DNA of 64,000 nucleotides from Thermoleophilaceae bacterium (GTDB lineage: Bacteria > Actinomycetota > Thermoleophilia > Solirubrobacterales > Thermoleophilaceae), in NCBI GenBank assembly GCA_030447725.1, contig JAUJOQ010000001.1, positions 249,068 to 313,067 on the forward strand. The letters run 5' to 3'. The first letter of the stretch is position 1, and every line of letters starts with the position of its first letter. Shown one piece after another: positions 32,995 through 41,123 of this stretch. Under the pieces are notes generated by a model. It was not told the origin of the DNA. It saw only the letters and a program-made list of their open reading frames with translations, and ran no database searches. Both the position numbers and the translations under genes were made by a program.

Positions 32995-34484
32995 GAGACG
33001 AACTGCCAGCCGGCGAACTGCGTCACGAACAGGCCCAGCCCCACAGCGGACGCAGCCGCCGCGCGGTCGGTGATCCTGCGCTCTCCACACACGAGCGCGA
33101 GCCACATGAAGATCGGAAACAGCACGACCACGAACCGGGGCAGCGACATCAACGGCTGTGGGCCGACCGGGTACGACAGCGGCAACATCAGCGCCGCCGC
33201 CACGTAGGCGCCGTAGGCGAACGGCAGCCGTCGCAGCACTCCCACTGTGCCCGCGAGCGCGAAGACGAGGGTGGCAAGGAGCATCAGGTTCATCGCCGCG
33301 GCCCGGAACGGGTCGCCCCCTGCCTGCTCGAAGAAGACGGGATCGCGGGACCCCGAGGCGATCTGCCTGGCACCGTCGACAGCCGCGACGACGCCTTCCC
33401 AGAATCCTTTGAGCGGTCCGGCGAACTCCCGCGCCCAGTACTCCTGGACCGAGCCGAAGGCCAGCGCGTCGCCGTGGGCGAAGCCGAGGTAGGTCGCGTA
33501 CGCGACCAGCCCCGCGGGAGCGAGCAACAGCCAGGCGGCGTCGGCGCGCAGGGCGTACCCAGGCCGCAGCGCCGCGAGCCAACCCTCCCCGGTCGCAAGC
33601 GTCCTGTCGGGGGCTTTGTCCTTCGGGGAGGAGCGCAGCCGGAACGTTCGGGGAGGAGCGCAGCCGGGACGCTGTTCCGGCAAGCACTGGACCTTCCCTT
33701 CTCCAGCGAGCACCGCACCTTTCCCCTCCCTCGGTCCGTACAGATAGATCAACGCCAGCGGCAGAAGCAGCAGCACTCCGGCGCTGCGGGTCCCCGAGGC
33801 CGCGGCCGCGGCGACGCCGGCCCACGCCCAGTGCCCGGTGCGGGCGGCATAGAACGCGCCGACCGAGGCAAGCAGATAGAGGCTCTCCGAATACGGCGCG
33901 CCGAGGAAGAGGGAGGCGGGGAAGACGCTGAGCAAGAGCAGGGTCGGCGCCGCCAGCCGGCGTCCAAGCTCGAGCGCGGCAAGCCGGTAGAGCAGTACGA
34001 GCGCCGCGAGCAGGGCGACCAGGGACACGGCGTAGGCGGCCAGCAGCAGCGCCCCTCGCGACCCACCACCTGCCTGGGCCACCGCACGGGTCAGCAGCGG
34101 GTAGAGCGGAAAGAAGGCGGCGCGCGGTGAGTCGGCCGATGGGTAGCCCGACTCGGCGATGCCGAGGTACCAGACGGCGTCCCAGTGGGCGAGCGGGGAA
34201 GCCAGCGCGTCGCCGAGCCCGCCGAGGGGCCGGGTGAGCGAGGGCTCGTCGAAGCGCTCGGCGTTGGCAGCACCGACCCCGCCCGAGCCCGCCGACAGGG
34301 CGGCGAACGCCGCTACGGCGAGAATCGCGAGCCTGCTCCAGGCAAACGTTCGCCACGCCGCGCGCAGTGACTCCGACGCCCGGGCGCCCTCTGTGACCGC
34401 ACGTACCGCGGCTCGGACGCCGGCCCCCGGCCCCGGGCGCGTAGAAGTAGCCTGATGCGCCATGCCGGCGACCGATCCAATCAC
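32991..34484 (-). CDS. Mannosyltransferase-like membrane protein (PIG-V/GT-C type)
   Basis: A 497-residue protein with about ten hydrophobic segments. AHWDAVWYLGIAESGYP and AAFFPLYPLLTRAV near residues 98-130 resemble the luminal DxW/Y loop of PIG-V-like mannosyltransferases, which use polyprenyl-phosphate mannose. Residues about 252-290 (rich in Arg, Pro and Lys) break the membrane pattern and are encoded by a copy of the dispersed palindromic repeat. I prefer GTG 34484, because AAGGAG lies 6 bases upstream; ATG 34463 is the alternative. Either way the gene begins inside or against the divergent mscS start. Acceptor and lipid donor are unknown. Confidence 0.75.
   Translation of the reverse strand: MIGSVAGMAHQATSTRPGPGAGVRAAVRAVTEGARASESLRAAWRTFAWSRLAILAVAAFAALSAGSGGVGAANAERFDEPSLTRPLGGLGDALASPLAHWDAVWYLGIAESGYPSADSPRAAFFPLYPLLTRAVAQAGGGSRGALLLAAYAVSLVALLAALVLLYRLAALELGRRLAAPTLLLLSVFPASLFLGAPYSESLYLLASVGAFYAARTGHWAWAGVAAAAASGTRSAGVLLLLPLALIYLYGPREGKGAVLAGEGKVQCLPEQRPGCAPPRTFRLRSSPKDKAPDRTLATGEGWLAALRPGYALRADAAWLLLAPAGLVAYATYLGFAHGDALAFGSVQEYWAREFAGPLKGFWEGVVAAVDGARQIASGSRDPVFFEQAGGDPFRAAAMNLMLLATLVFALAGTVGVLRRLPFAYGAYVAAALMLPLSYPVGPQPLMSLPRFVVVLFPIFMWLALVCGERRITDRAAAASAVGLGLFVTQFAGWQFVS
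33621..33719 (-). repeat. Dispersed palindromic repeat inside mannosyltransferase gene
   Basis: Read on the minus strand it carries GGTGCGGTGCTCGC, then GCCGGAACAGCGTCCCGGC (a stem weakened by point changes), then TGCGCTCCTCCCCGAA followed by a second half copy CGTTCCGGCTGCGCTCCT. The two halves resemble the duplicated layout of the 58.8 kb array. Confidence 0.85.
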
Positions 34485-35256
34485 GTTCGCCTCCTTCTTG
34501 GGCGACTACGCCAACGACATCACCGCCGTCGCCACCGTGATCTTCGCGGTCGTGCTCGCAGAGGTCGTGGACAAGGCGCTGATCCGGCGCGGGCGCAAGC
34601 TCGGAGAGGCGGTTTCGGGCCGGGAGCTCTCGCCGGTGGCCGACACCCGGCTGCGCCTGGTCCGGCGCCTGATCTTCGCCACGATCATCGTGATCGGGCT
34701 GGCCCTGGCGCTGGCCCAGTTCCCGGCCGTGAAACGTGTGGCCACCGGGGTGCTGGCCTCCTCGGCACTGCTGGGGCTCGTGGTGGGCTTCGCGGCACGG
34801 CAGACGCTGGCCAACGCGATCGCGGGGGTGCTCCTGGCGATCACGCAGCCGATCCGCGTCGGCGATCTCGTGACCTTCGAGGAGCAGACGGGCGAGGTCG
34901 AGGACGTCCGCCTGGCCTACACCCACATCCGCCTTGACGACGGCCGGCGGCTGATCGTGCCCAACGAGCGCCTGGCCCAGAGCTCGGTCGCCAACCACAC
35001 CGTGGTCGATCCCAAGGTGCAGGTCGAGGTGTCGCTGTGGCTCGAGCCGGGAGCGGACGCCGGCCGGGCGCTCGACGTGCTGTCGGAGATCGGGGACGTG
35101 GACGTGCGAGTGGCCGAGGTGGACAAGGAAGGGATCCGCCTGACGGTGACCACCTCGGCCCTCGCTCGTGAGCGGGGAGGAGTGGCTGCGCGCCTGAGGA
35201 AGGAGGGTCTCCAGCGACTACGAGAGGCTTCTCTATCCTTCGGTGGTGCCGGGTAG
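34462..35256 (+). CDS. mscS: Small-conductance mechanosensitive channel MscS
   Basis: A 264-residue channel that opens under membrane tension during hypo-osmotic shock. Two N-terminal membrane segments (about 18-38 and 72-90) precede the pore-lining helix (about 95-118, SSALLGLVVGFAARQTLANAIAG). The beta domain follows with QPIRVGDLVTFEEQTGEVEDV and RRLIVPNERLAQSSVAN. The C-terminal part is shorter than in E. coli MscS. The ATG shares a CATG with the divergent mannosyltransferase-like gene. The start has no obvious ribosome binding site. Confidence 0.92.
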   Translation: MPATDPITFASFLGDYANDITAVATVIFAVVLAEVVDKALIRRGRKLGEAVSGRELSPVADTRLRLVRRLIFATIIVIGLALALAQFPAVKRVATGVLASSALLGLVVGFAARQTLANAIAGVLLAITQPIRVGDLVTFEEQTGEVEDVRLAYTHIRLDDGRRLIVPNERLAQSSVANHTVVDPKVQVEVSLWLEPGADAGRALDVLSEIGDVDVRVAEVDKEGIRLTVTTSALARERGGVAARLRKEGLQRLREASLSFGGAG

Positions 35257-35276
35257 TTCCGCCCCGGTTTCTTCTG

Positions 35277-37418
35277 ATGACCTATCGGCAGCGAAAGACC
35301 AAACGCGGCCGTGGCCGCGGACGAGGGGGGCGCCAAGTCGCCCTGGCCCTCGGCGTGGTCGGGATCGTAGCGGCGATCGCGCTGATGTCGGTGGCCGGCT
35401 ACGTGATCGCGGTGGCCGCGAGCGCGCCCGACCTGTCCGAGCTCAAGCCCGAGGACAAGGGGGAGAGCTCGGTGATCTTCGCCGCCGACGGCTCCCGCCT
35501 GGGCTACGTGCAGTCGGACGAGATCCGCACGCCGGTGCCGTGGAAGGACATGCCCCCCCACGTGCGCCAGGCCGTGATCGCGATCGAGGACGAGCGCTTC
35601 TATGAGCACAAGGGCATCGACTACTCCGCGGTGGTGCGCGCCGGGATCAAGAACATCGAGTCCGGCAAGAACGTGCAGGGCGGCTCGACGATCACCCAGC
35701 AGCTGGTCCGCGCCCTGTACATCGACGATCCCGAGCGCAACTTCGAGCGCAAGATCCGTGAGGCCAAGCTGGCTTCGGAGCTCGAGGACAGGCAATCGAA
35801 GAAATGGATCCTCGAGAACTACCTCAACGATGTCCCCTTCGGCACCGTCGACGGCCGTACCGCGATCGGGATCGAGGGCGCAGCTGAGACGTTCTTCGAC
35901 AAGCACGCGCGCGCGCTGACGCTCGAGGAGGGGGCGCTGCTCGCAGGCCTGCCGCAGGCGCCGTCGCAGTACAACCCGTTCCGGAGTCCCGACGAGGCCC
36001 TGAAACGCCGCAACGAGGTGCTCGACAGGATGGCCGAGAACGAGTTCATCACCCCCGTCGAAGCCGCGGCCGCGGCGGCCAAGCCGCTGGGACTGACGAA
36101 GGGCTACCGCTACACACGCCGCCGCGAGCCGTACTTCTTCGACTACGTGCAGGAGAAGCTGATCGAGGAGTACGGGGTTGGCGTCTACCGCCGCGGCGGG
36201 CTGAAGGTGTACACCACTATCGACCCGGCGATGCAGGATCAGGCGCGCGAGGCGATCAACGCCTACTACGGCGACCCCGCCGGCCCCGGATCGGCGATCG
36301 CGGCCGTCGATCCGACCAACGGGAAGATCAAGGCGATGGCCTCCAGCGGCACCTACGCGGAGCGGACCTTCAATATCGCCGCCCAGGGTCATCGCCAGCC
36401 CGGATCGGCCTTCAAGACGATGGTGCTCACCGCCGCGATCCGCCAGGGCGTCGATCCGGATTCGACCTACTACACGTCCCAGCCGCTCAGCATCAACGAC
36501 CCGAAGTACGGCCAGTGGGACGTCAAGACGTTCGGCGACACCTACTCCGGCTCGATGAGCCTGCGCAGCGCCACCCTGGCCTCGGACAACTCGGTCTTTG
36601 CGCAGCTGATCCTCGACATCGGCCCCGAGAAGGTCTGCGAGACGGCCAAGCTCCTGGGCATCACCACCAAGCTCGACTGCTACCCGGCCGAGGGCCTCGG
36701 CGGTCTGCGCCTGGGCGTCACCCCGCTCGAGATGGCCAGTGCCTACGCAACGCTCGCCTCGGGCGGCATCAGGCGCAAGCCGACTGCGATCGAGAAGGTG
36801 GTGTTCCCCGACGGCAAGAGCGACAAGCTGGTCGGAGGCGAGGGCAAGCGCGTGCTCACCGACGGCCAGGCGTACGAGGTCACGCAGATCCTCGAGGCCA
36901 ACGTGCAGGGCGGCACGGGAACCGCCGCCAGCTACGGCTGTCCCGCCGCCGGAAAGACCGGTACCACCGACGAGGGCAAGGACGCCTGGTTCGTGGGCTA
37001 CACGCCCAAGATGTCGACCGCCGTGTGGGTCGGCTATCCCGACGCCGGCATCGCGATGCCCGGCGCTCAGGGCGGCACGCTCGCAGCGCCCGTATGGAGA
37101 GCGTTCATGTCTCCGGCCCAAAGCGAGGACTGCAGCGACTTCCCCCTGCCCGAGACGCCGTTCGCGGCCTCTCCGTTCGACGGCAAGTACGCCAGCGGCG
37201 GCTATTCGGGAAGCGACAGCTACTCCGACTACACGGACACGTACGCGCCGCCCGCCACGGACTACAGCGCGCCCGAGGAGACGTACGACCCCGAGCTCTA
37301 CGAGGCTCCACCACAGGAGGAGCCGGCCCCGGTGCCTGCGCCGGCTCCCGCGCCGGCTCCCGCGCCGGCCCCTGCACCCGCGCCGCCCGGTGGCGGCGAG
37401 GCACCACCCGACCAGTAG
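35277..37418 (+). CDS. Class A penicillin-binding protein (transglycosylase/transpeptidase)
   Basis: A bifunctional peptidoglycan synthase of 713 residues. A basic cytosolic start and one membrane anchor (about 22-44) lead to a GT51 transglycosylase domain with [14 protein letters not shown] and [15 protein letters not shown] (about residues 100-150). The transpeptidase domain has SxxK at Ser377-Lys380 (GSAFKT), SDN (ASDNSVF, about 433-439) and [16 protein letters not shown] (about 561-576). The C-terminal tail is Tyr/Ser-rich and then a Pro-Ala repeat ending in Gly/Pro. It follows mscS by 20 bases. It is the envelope polymerase to pair with the hydrolases at 28-31 kb. Confidence 0.95.
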   Translation: MTYRQRKTKRGRGRGRGGRQVALALGVVGIVAAIALMSVAGYVIAVAASAPDLSELKPEDKGESSVIFAADGSRLGYVQSDEIRTPVPWKDMPPHVRQAVIAIEDERFYEHKGIDYSAVVRAGIKNIESGKNVQGGSTITQQLVRALYIDDPERNFERKIREAKLASELEDRQSKKWILENYLNDVPFGTVDGRTAIGIEGAAETFFDKHARALTLEEGALLAGLPQAPSQYNPFRSPDEALKRRNEVLDRMAENEFITPVEAAAAAAKPLGLTKGYRYTRRREPYFFDYVQEKLIEEYGVGVYRRGGLKVYTTIDPAMQDQAREAINAYYGDPAGPGSAIAAVDPTNGKIKAMASSGTYAERTFNIAAQGHRQPGSAFKTMVLTAAIRQGVDPDSTYYTSQPLSINDPKYGQWDVKTFGDTYSGSMSLRSATLASDNSVFAQLILDIGPEKVCETAKLLGITTKLDCYPAEGLGGLRLGVTPLEMASAYATLASGGIRRKPTAIEKVVFPDGKSDKLVGGEGKRVLTDGQAYEVTQILEANVQGGTGTAASYGCPAAGKTGTTDEGKDAWFVGYTPKMSTAVWVGYPDAGIAMPGAQGGTLAAPVWRAFMSPAQSEDCSDFPLPETPFAASPFDGKYASGGYSGSDSYSDYTDTYAPPATDYSAPEETYDPELYEAPPQEEPAPVPAPAPAPAPAPAPAPAPPGGGEAPPDQ

Positions 37419-37452
37419 CGCGCATGGCCGCAGACCGGATCGGGCGCTCTCC

Positions 37453-38403
37453 GTGTCAGAGCTCGAGCTGATCGCCGCCATCCAGGGAGCGCTGGGTGAG
37501 CCGGGAGGGCGCGTGGTTCGGTGGGTCGGCGACGACGCCGCGGTGGTGCGCTCGCGCGCGCTGGCGGTCACCTCCATCGACACTGTGGTGGAGGGCGTGC
37601 ACTTCACCCTGGAGACGCACAGCCCCGCTGACGTGGGCCACAAGGCGCTGGCGGCCGCTCTCTCCGACCTCGCCGCGATGGGGGCGCAAGCCGGAGAGGC
37701 CTACGTCTCGCTCGCTCTGCCGGGCGGCTTCAGGAGCGAGTCGGCGCTCGAGATGGTTCAGGGCATGATCGATCTGGCCCGGCGCCTCGACACGACGGTG
37801 GCGGGAGGCGACATCGTGCGGGCTCCCACGCTGGTCGTCACCGTTGCGGTGACCGGGTGGGCGGACGAGGAGTGCCAGCTGGTCGGCCGCGACGGCGCTC
37901 GACCGGGCGACCTGGTGGGGGTGACCGCAGCGCTGGGCGCCTCGGCCGCCGGGCTGCTGGTCCTGCAGGGCACCGGCCACAGCGGTCCCGGAGCGGCCGC
38001 GCTCGCGGAGCGCCACCGCCGTCCGATGCCCCGGCTGGCCGCCGGAGCCGCGCTCGCAGCCGCCGGGGCCACCGCGATGATCGACCTCAGCGACGGGCTT
38101 GCCACCGACGCCCGTCACATCGCCGAGCGCAGCGGCGTGGGCATCGAGATCGATGTCGGCGCGCTGCCGCTGGCGCGGGGAGTGGAGGAGGTGGCCACGG
38201 CGGCCCGCCGCGACGCCTACGAGCTCGCCGCCACCGGCGGTGAGGACTACGAGCTGCTTTTCACCCTCCCCGCCGAGCGCTGGAACGAGGCGGCAGGCGC
38301 CTGTGACCTGCAGCTGAGCCGGCTAGGGCAGGTCGTCTCCGGCGAAGGCCTGTCGCTCACCGGCGTCTCCACTGCCGGGCTGCGTGGCTACGAGCACCTC
38401 TGA
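37453..38403 (+). CDS. thiL: Thiamine-monophosphate kinase ThiL
   Basis: Final step of thiamine diphosphate synthesis, phosphorylating thiamine monophosphate. The 316-residue protein has the start [12 protein letters not shown], the metal/ATP motifs [10 protein letters not shown] (about residues 23-32) and [55 protein letters not shown] and [12 protein letters not shown]. The open frame extends far upstream only through the penicillin-binding protein gene, so I use GTG 37453. The 3' end overlaps a convergent FlgM-like gene by 81 bases. Confidence 0.95.
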   Translation: MSELELIAAIQGALGEPGGRVVRWVGDDAAVVRSRALAVTSIDTVVEGVHFTLETHSPADVGHKALAAALSDLAAMGAQAGEAYVSLALPGGFRSESALEMVQGMIDLARRLDTTVAGGDIVRAPTLVVTVAVTGWADEECQLVGRDGARPGDLVGVTAALGASAAGLLVLQGTGHSGPGAAALAERHRRPMPRLAAGAALAAAGATAMIDLSDGLATDARHIAERSGVGIEIDVGALPLARGVEEVATAARRDAYELAATGGEDYELLFTLPAERWNEAAGACDLQLSRLGQVVSGEGLSLTGVSTAGLRGYEHL

Positions 38404-38556
38404 CCAGAGATCGTCGAGCGCTTTGGGCTTGCCGCACCTTGCCAGCATGGCCGCGGCCACCGCCCAGGGATCGACCGAGTACTCGCCGACGTCGAGGCTC
38501 TCCTTGATCTGCGAGACCATGTCCCTCCTGTCGTCAGATCGGTCGGCGGAGCCCAT
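38323..38556 (-). CDS. FlgM-like anti-sigma factor, small
   Basis: A 77-residue frame whose core [20 protein letters not shown] matches the C-terminal helix signature of FlgM (ik-x-x-I-x-x-G-x-Y-x-V-D-x-x-x-V-A), the segment that binds sigma-28. AGGAGG occurs just before an internal ATG at 38520, so the protein may begin there. The 3' end overlaps thiL on the opposite strand, which argues some caution. No flagellar gene lies in the window. It is divergent in orientation from nothing nearby and follows the M28-like gene direction, with 33 bases between. Confidence 0.55.
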   Translation of the reverse strand: MGSADRSDDRRDMVSQIKESLDVGEYSVDPWAVAAAMLARCGKPKALDDLWSEVLVATQPGSGDAGERQAFAGDDLP

Positions 38557-38589
38557 CGGTTGATCACCCTATTGGACGAACCGCTGACC

Positions 38590-40371
38590 TCATCGGCGCG
38601 GCAATGCCGACTTCGTGCCCCCCAGAGAGCCCGGGCCCGCGTAGGTCGCCGGCCCCCGGACCGATGGGTGCGCCCGCACTGCGCCGGGCGAGGGCCGGCG
38701 GCGAACTCGCAGGATCGACACCAGCGACCCGACCACACCTGCCAGCACGCAGCCCACCAGGGCGCTGGCGAAGCTCACGTGTCCACCCGTGACCAGCAGG
38801 AACCCGTACCAGGCCCCGCCGAGCGGGTCAAGGTCCAGAGTGACCAGGTCATAGATCGCGAGCAGCACTACAGGCAGCAGCCCGCCGAGGGCGAGCACGA
38901 CACGGACGCGCAGCGGCGGCGGGGGGTCGATCAGCACGCTGAGCGACCAGAAGTGCAGCGCCGGGGCCAGTATCAGCGCGGAGAACGGGTTGACCAGCCA
39001 TAGCGCAAGCATCACCAGGCTCAGCACGAGCGCACAGGCCACCGCCGCACCCGGGGCCGACGGGTCCGCCAGCGCCGGCTCGCTGCGGGCGGCCAGGCGC
39101 CGCAGGCCCCACCACGAAGCCGCCACCACGAGCGCGATCCCCGCCAGCACCGCGACGGCCGGCCCGTCGAGGGGGTACAGCGCGGGGGCGACGGGCGCGG
39201 CGGGGCTCTCGGGCGTAGCGCCGGCGAGGGCCAGCAGATGCGCCAGGCCGAGGCCCAGCACGAACGGAAGAGTGGCCGCCGCGATCCACAGCAGCCACGC
39301 GGACACCGCCTCGCGGCGGCGGCGGGCGCGCGCGAAGGCGTCGACGCTTGCCACCAGCGCAGGCAGGATCAGAGTGAGGGAGAGCATGGCCAGGACCCAT
39401 CCCGGCATCACCTGGCTGACCGCCGTCACATAGGTGTTCGGCCCATGCTCGGGTCGCGGCCCCTGGTCCAGGGCCGTCAGCGTGCGCAGCAGCGCGCGGC
39501 CCGAACGTTCCAGGCTCTCCACGTTCACCTGCTCTATGGTCGTGGCGCCGTCGTCGGAGAGTTCGCCGTCGCCGGCCAGGCGCACCGCGTCGTAGCCGAG
39601 GTCGAGCAGCACTCCCTGAGCCCCGATGCCGATCGGGAAGGCCAACCGCGCCAGCTGCCCCGCCGGGCTCGAGCCTTCGGCCCCGGTGCCCTGCTCCTCG
39701 CGCAGCGACTCGGCCAGCGTGCGCTGCAGGCCCAGTCCCGCCCGGGTGGCGTCGTTGGACCAAGGCACGATCCGCGCCTGGTCGCCTCCCAGGCCGAGGC
39801 CCGAGATCACGATCACGCCGTCGACCAGATCCGCGTCGTCGAGCTCCCCGGCGAGGCGTTTTGTGCCCAGCTGGCCGAGGGTGGAGCCGTCCACGGAGGC
39901 GAGCACAAGGGTCTTGCGCGAAGGGCGCCCCGAGAAAACCCGCGCCACCTCCATCAGCACGGCCGTCGAAGCCGCGGTGCCGGCGGCGTCGGGAACGCCG
40001 CCGGCGTCACGCGCGGCCACGACCACGATCTGGCTTCGAGTGGCGCCCGCTCGACGTCCGACCACGTTCACCAGCTCCTTGCCGTCGCTCTGGAAGGTGT
40101 CGGACTCGTCCTCCACGTCGAACCCGTTGCGCACGAACCGCTCCCGCACGAGGGCGGCCACGGCCCGGTTGCCGGGCGTGCCGGCGCGGCGGTCCTCCGC
40201 CTCTCCAAGAATGGTCCGCATGGTGGTTGCCGCCTGATCGCCGTCGAACACCACGTCGGCGGCCAGGCCCTGCGGCAGTGCTCGCGGCCGGCTCTCGAGC
40301 GAGAACATCACAACGACGATCGCCAATAGGGCGGGCAGGAACGCCGCCCGGTAGATACGGGGTTCGATCAC
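38590..40371 (-). CDS. M28-like membrane protein lacking zinc ligands
   Basis: A 593-residue protein with an N-terminal membrane anchor (about 9-25), an extracytoplasmic M28 aminopeptidase-like domain (about 45-290), and about seven to eight membrane segments (from about 325 onward). The fold is suggested by RRAGTPGNRAVAALVRERF, IVVVAARDAGG and GTAASTAVLMEVARVF. The usual ligands are missing: the H-x-D motif is ARDA, the bridging Asp in GADDNASG is replaced (PDAAGTAAS), and the D-G-E-E motif is DGSTLGQ. It is therefore probably a non-catalytic relative with a binding or scaffolding role; this is inference. It is divergent from the response regulator. Confidence 0.75.
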   Translation of the reverse strand: MIEPRIYRAAFLPALLAIVVVMFSLESRPRALPQGLAADVVFDGDQAATTMRTILGEAEDRRAGTPGNRAVAALVRERFVRNGFDVEDESDTFQSDGKELVNVVGRRAGATRSQIVVVAARDAGGVPDAAGTAASTAVLMEVARVFSGRPSRKTLVLASVDGSTLGQLGTKRLAGELDDADLVDGVIVISGLGLGGDQARIVPWSNDATRAGLGLQRTLAESLREEQGTGAEGSSPAGQLARLAFPIGIGAQGVLLDLGYDAVRLAGDGELSDDGATTIEQVNVESLERSGRALLRTLTALDQGPRPEHGPNTYVTAVSQVMPGWVLAMLSLTLILPALVASVDAFARARRRREAVSAWLLWIAAATLPFVLGLGLAHLLALAGATPESPAAPVAPALYPLDGPAVAVLAGIALVVAASWWGLRRLAARSEPALADPSAPGAAVACALVLSLVMLALWLVNPFSALILAPALHFWSLSVLIDPPPPLRVRVVLALGGLLPVVLLAIYDLVTLDLDPLGGAWYGFLLVTGGHVSFASALVGCVLAGVVGSLVSILRVRRRPSPGAVRAHPSVRGPATYAGPGSLGGTKSALPRR

Positions 40372-40419
40372 GCCCTCCCAACCTACAATCTGAGCCAGGC
40401 GCCGCTGAGTCGCCTCCGA

Positions 40420-41121
40420 ATGAACAGCCAGGCCCCCCGCATCCTCCTCGTGGACGACGAAAGGTCGCTCCAGACGCTTCTCGCCTATCCACTACGCAAG
40501 GAGGGCTACGAAGTGGTGGCCGCCCTCGACGGCCGGGAGGCCCTCGACCGGCTGCGCGAAACCACGTTCGACCTGATCGTGCTCGACCTGATGCTGCCCA
40601 AGGTGGACGGCTTCGAGGTGTGCCGGCAGGTGCGCGCCCGCAGCTCAGTCCCGATCATCATGCTCACGGCGAGGGCCGAGGAGATCGACAAGGTGCTCGG
40701 CCTCGAGCTGGGCGCCGACGACTACATCACCAAGCCGTTCTCGGTGCGGGAGTTCCGCAGCCGGGTGAAGGCCGTGATGCGCCGGGCGGCCCAGTCGCGC
40801 GCCGAGGACCCGCTCGAGGAGCCGCTTGTGGACGGCGACCTGCGGATCGACTTCGAGAAGCGGCAGGTGACCCGCTCGGACGAGCCGGTGCAGCTCACCT
40901 ATGTGGAGTTCGAGATCCTGGCGGCCCTGGCGCGCCATCCGGGCCGCGTCTACAACCGGATGGTCCTGCTCGAGCGCGTGTGGGGCGATGCCTCCTACCG
41001 GGATCCGCGAACGGTCGACGTGCACATCCGCCACCTACGGGAGAAGCTCGAGACCGACCCGCGCTATCCGGAGCTGATCGTCACCGTGCGCGGCGTCGGC
41101 TATCGCTTCAGGGATCACTGA
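40420..41121 (+). CDS. OmpR/PhoB-type response regulator
   Basis: A 233-residue two-component regulator. The receiver domain (about 8-120) has the acidic pocket at VDDE (11-14), the phosphorylated Asp56 in VLDLMLPK, Thr in MLTARAEE, and Lys in TKPFSVREF. A winged-helix DNA-binding domain (about 135-230) includes LTYVEFEILAALARHPGRVYNR and DVHIRHLREKLE. A TACAAT box lies at 40384-40389. It is followed two bases after its stop by the sensor kinase and then by an HtrA protease, suggesting an envelope-stress system; this is inference. Confidence 0.93.
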   Translation: MNSQAPRILLVDDERSLQTLLAYPLRKEGYEVVAALDGREALDRLRETTFDLIVLDLMLPKVDGFEVCRQVRARSSVPIIMLTARAEEIDKVLGLELGADDYITKPFSVREFRSRVKAVMRRAAQSRAEDPLEEPLVDGDLRIDFEKRQVTRSDEPVQLTYVEFEILAALARHPGRVYNRMVLLERVWGDASYRDPRTVDVHIRHLREKLETDPRYPELIVTVRGVGYRFRDH

Positions 41122-41123
41122 GC

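Noticed and set aside
34917-37643. Long minus-strand open frame of 908 codons
   Set aside because: It is antisense to mscS, the penicillin-binding protein and thiL, all with clear motifs.
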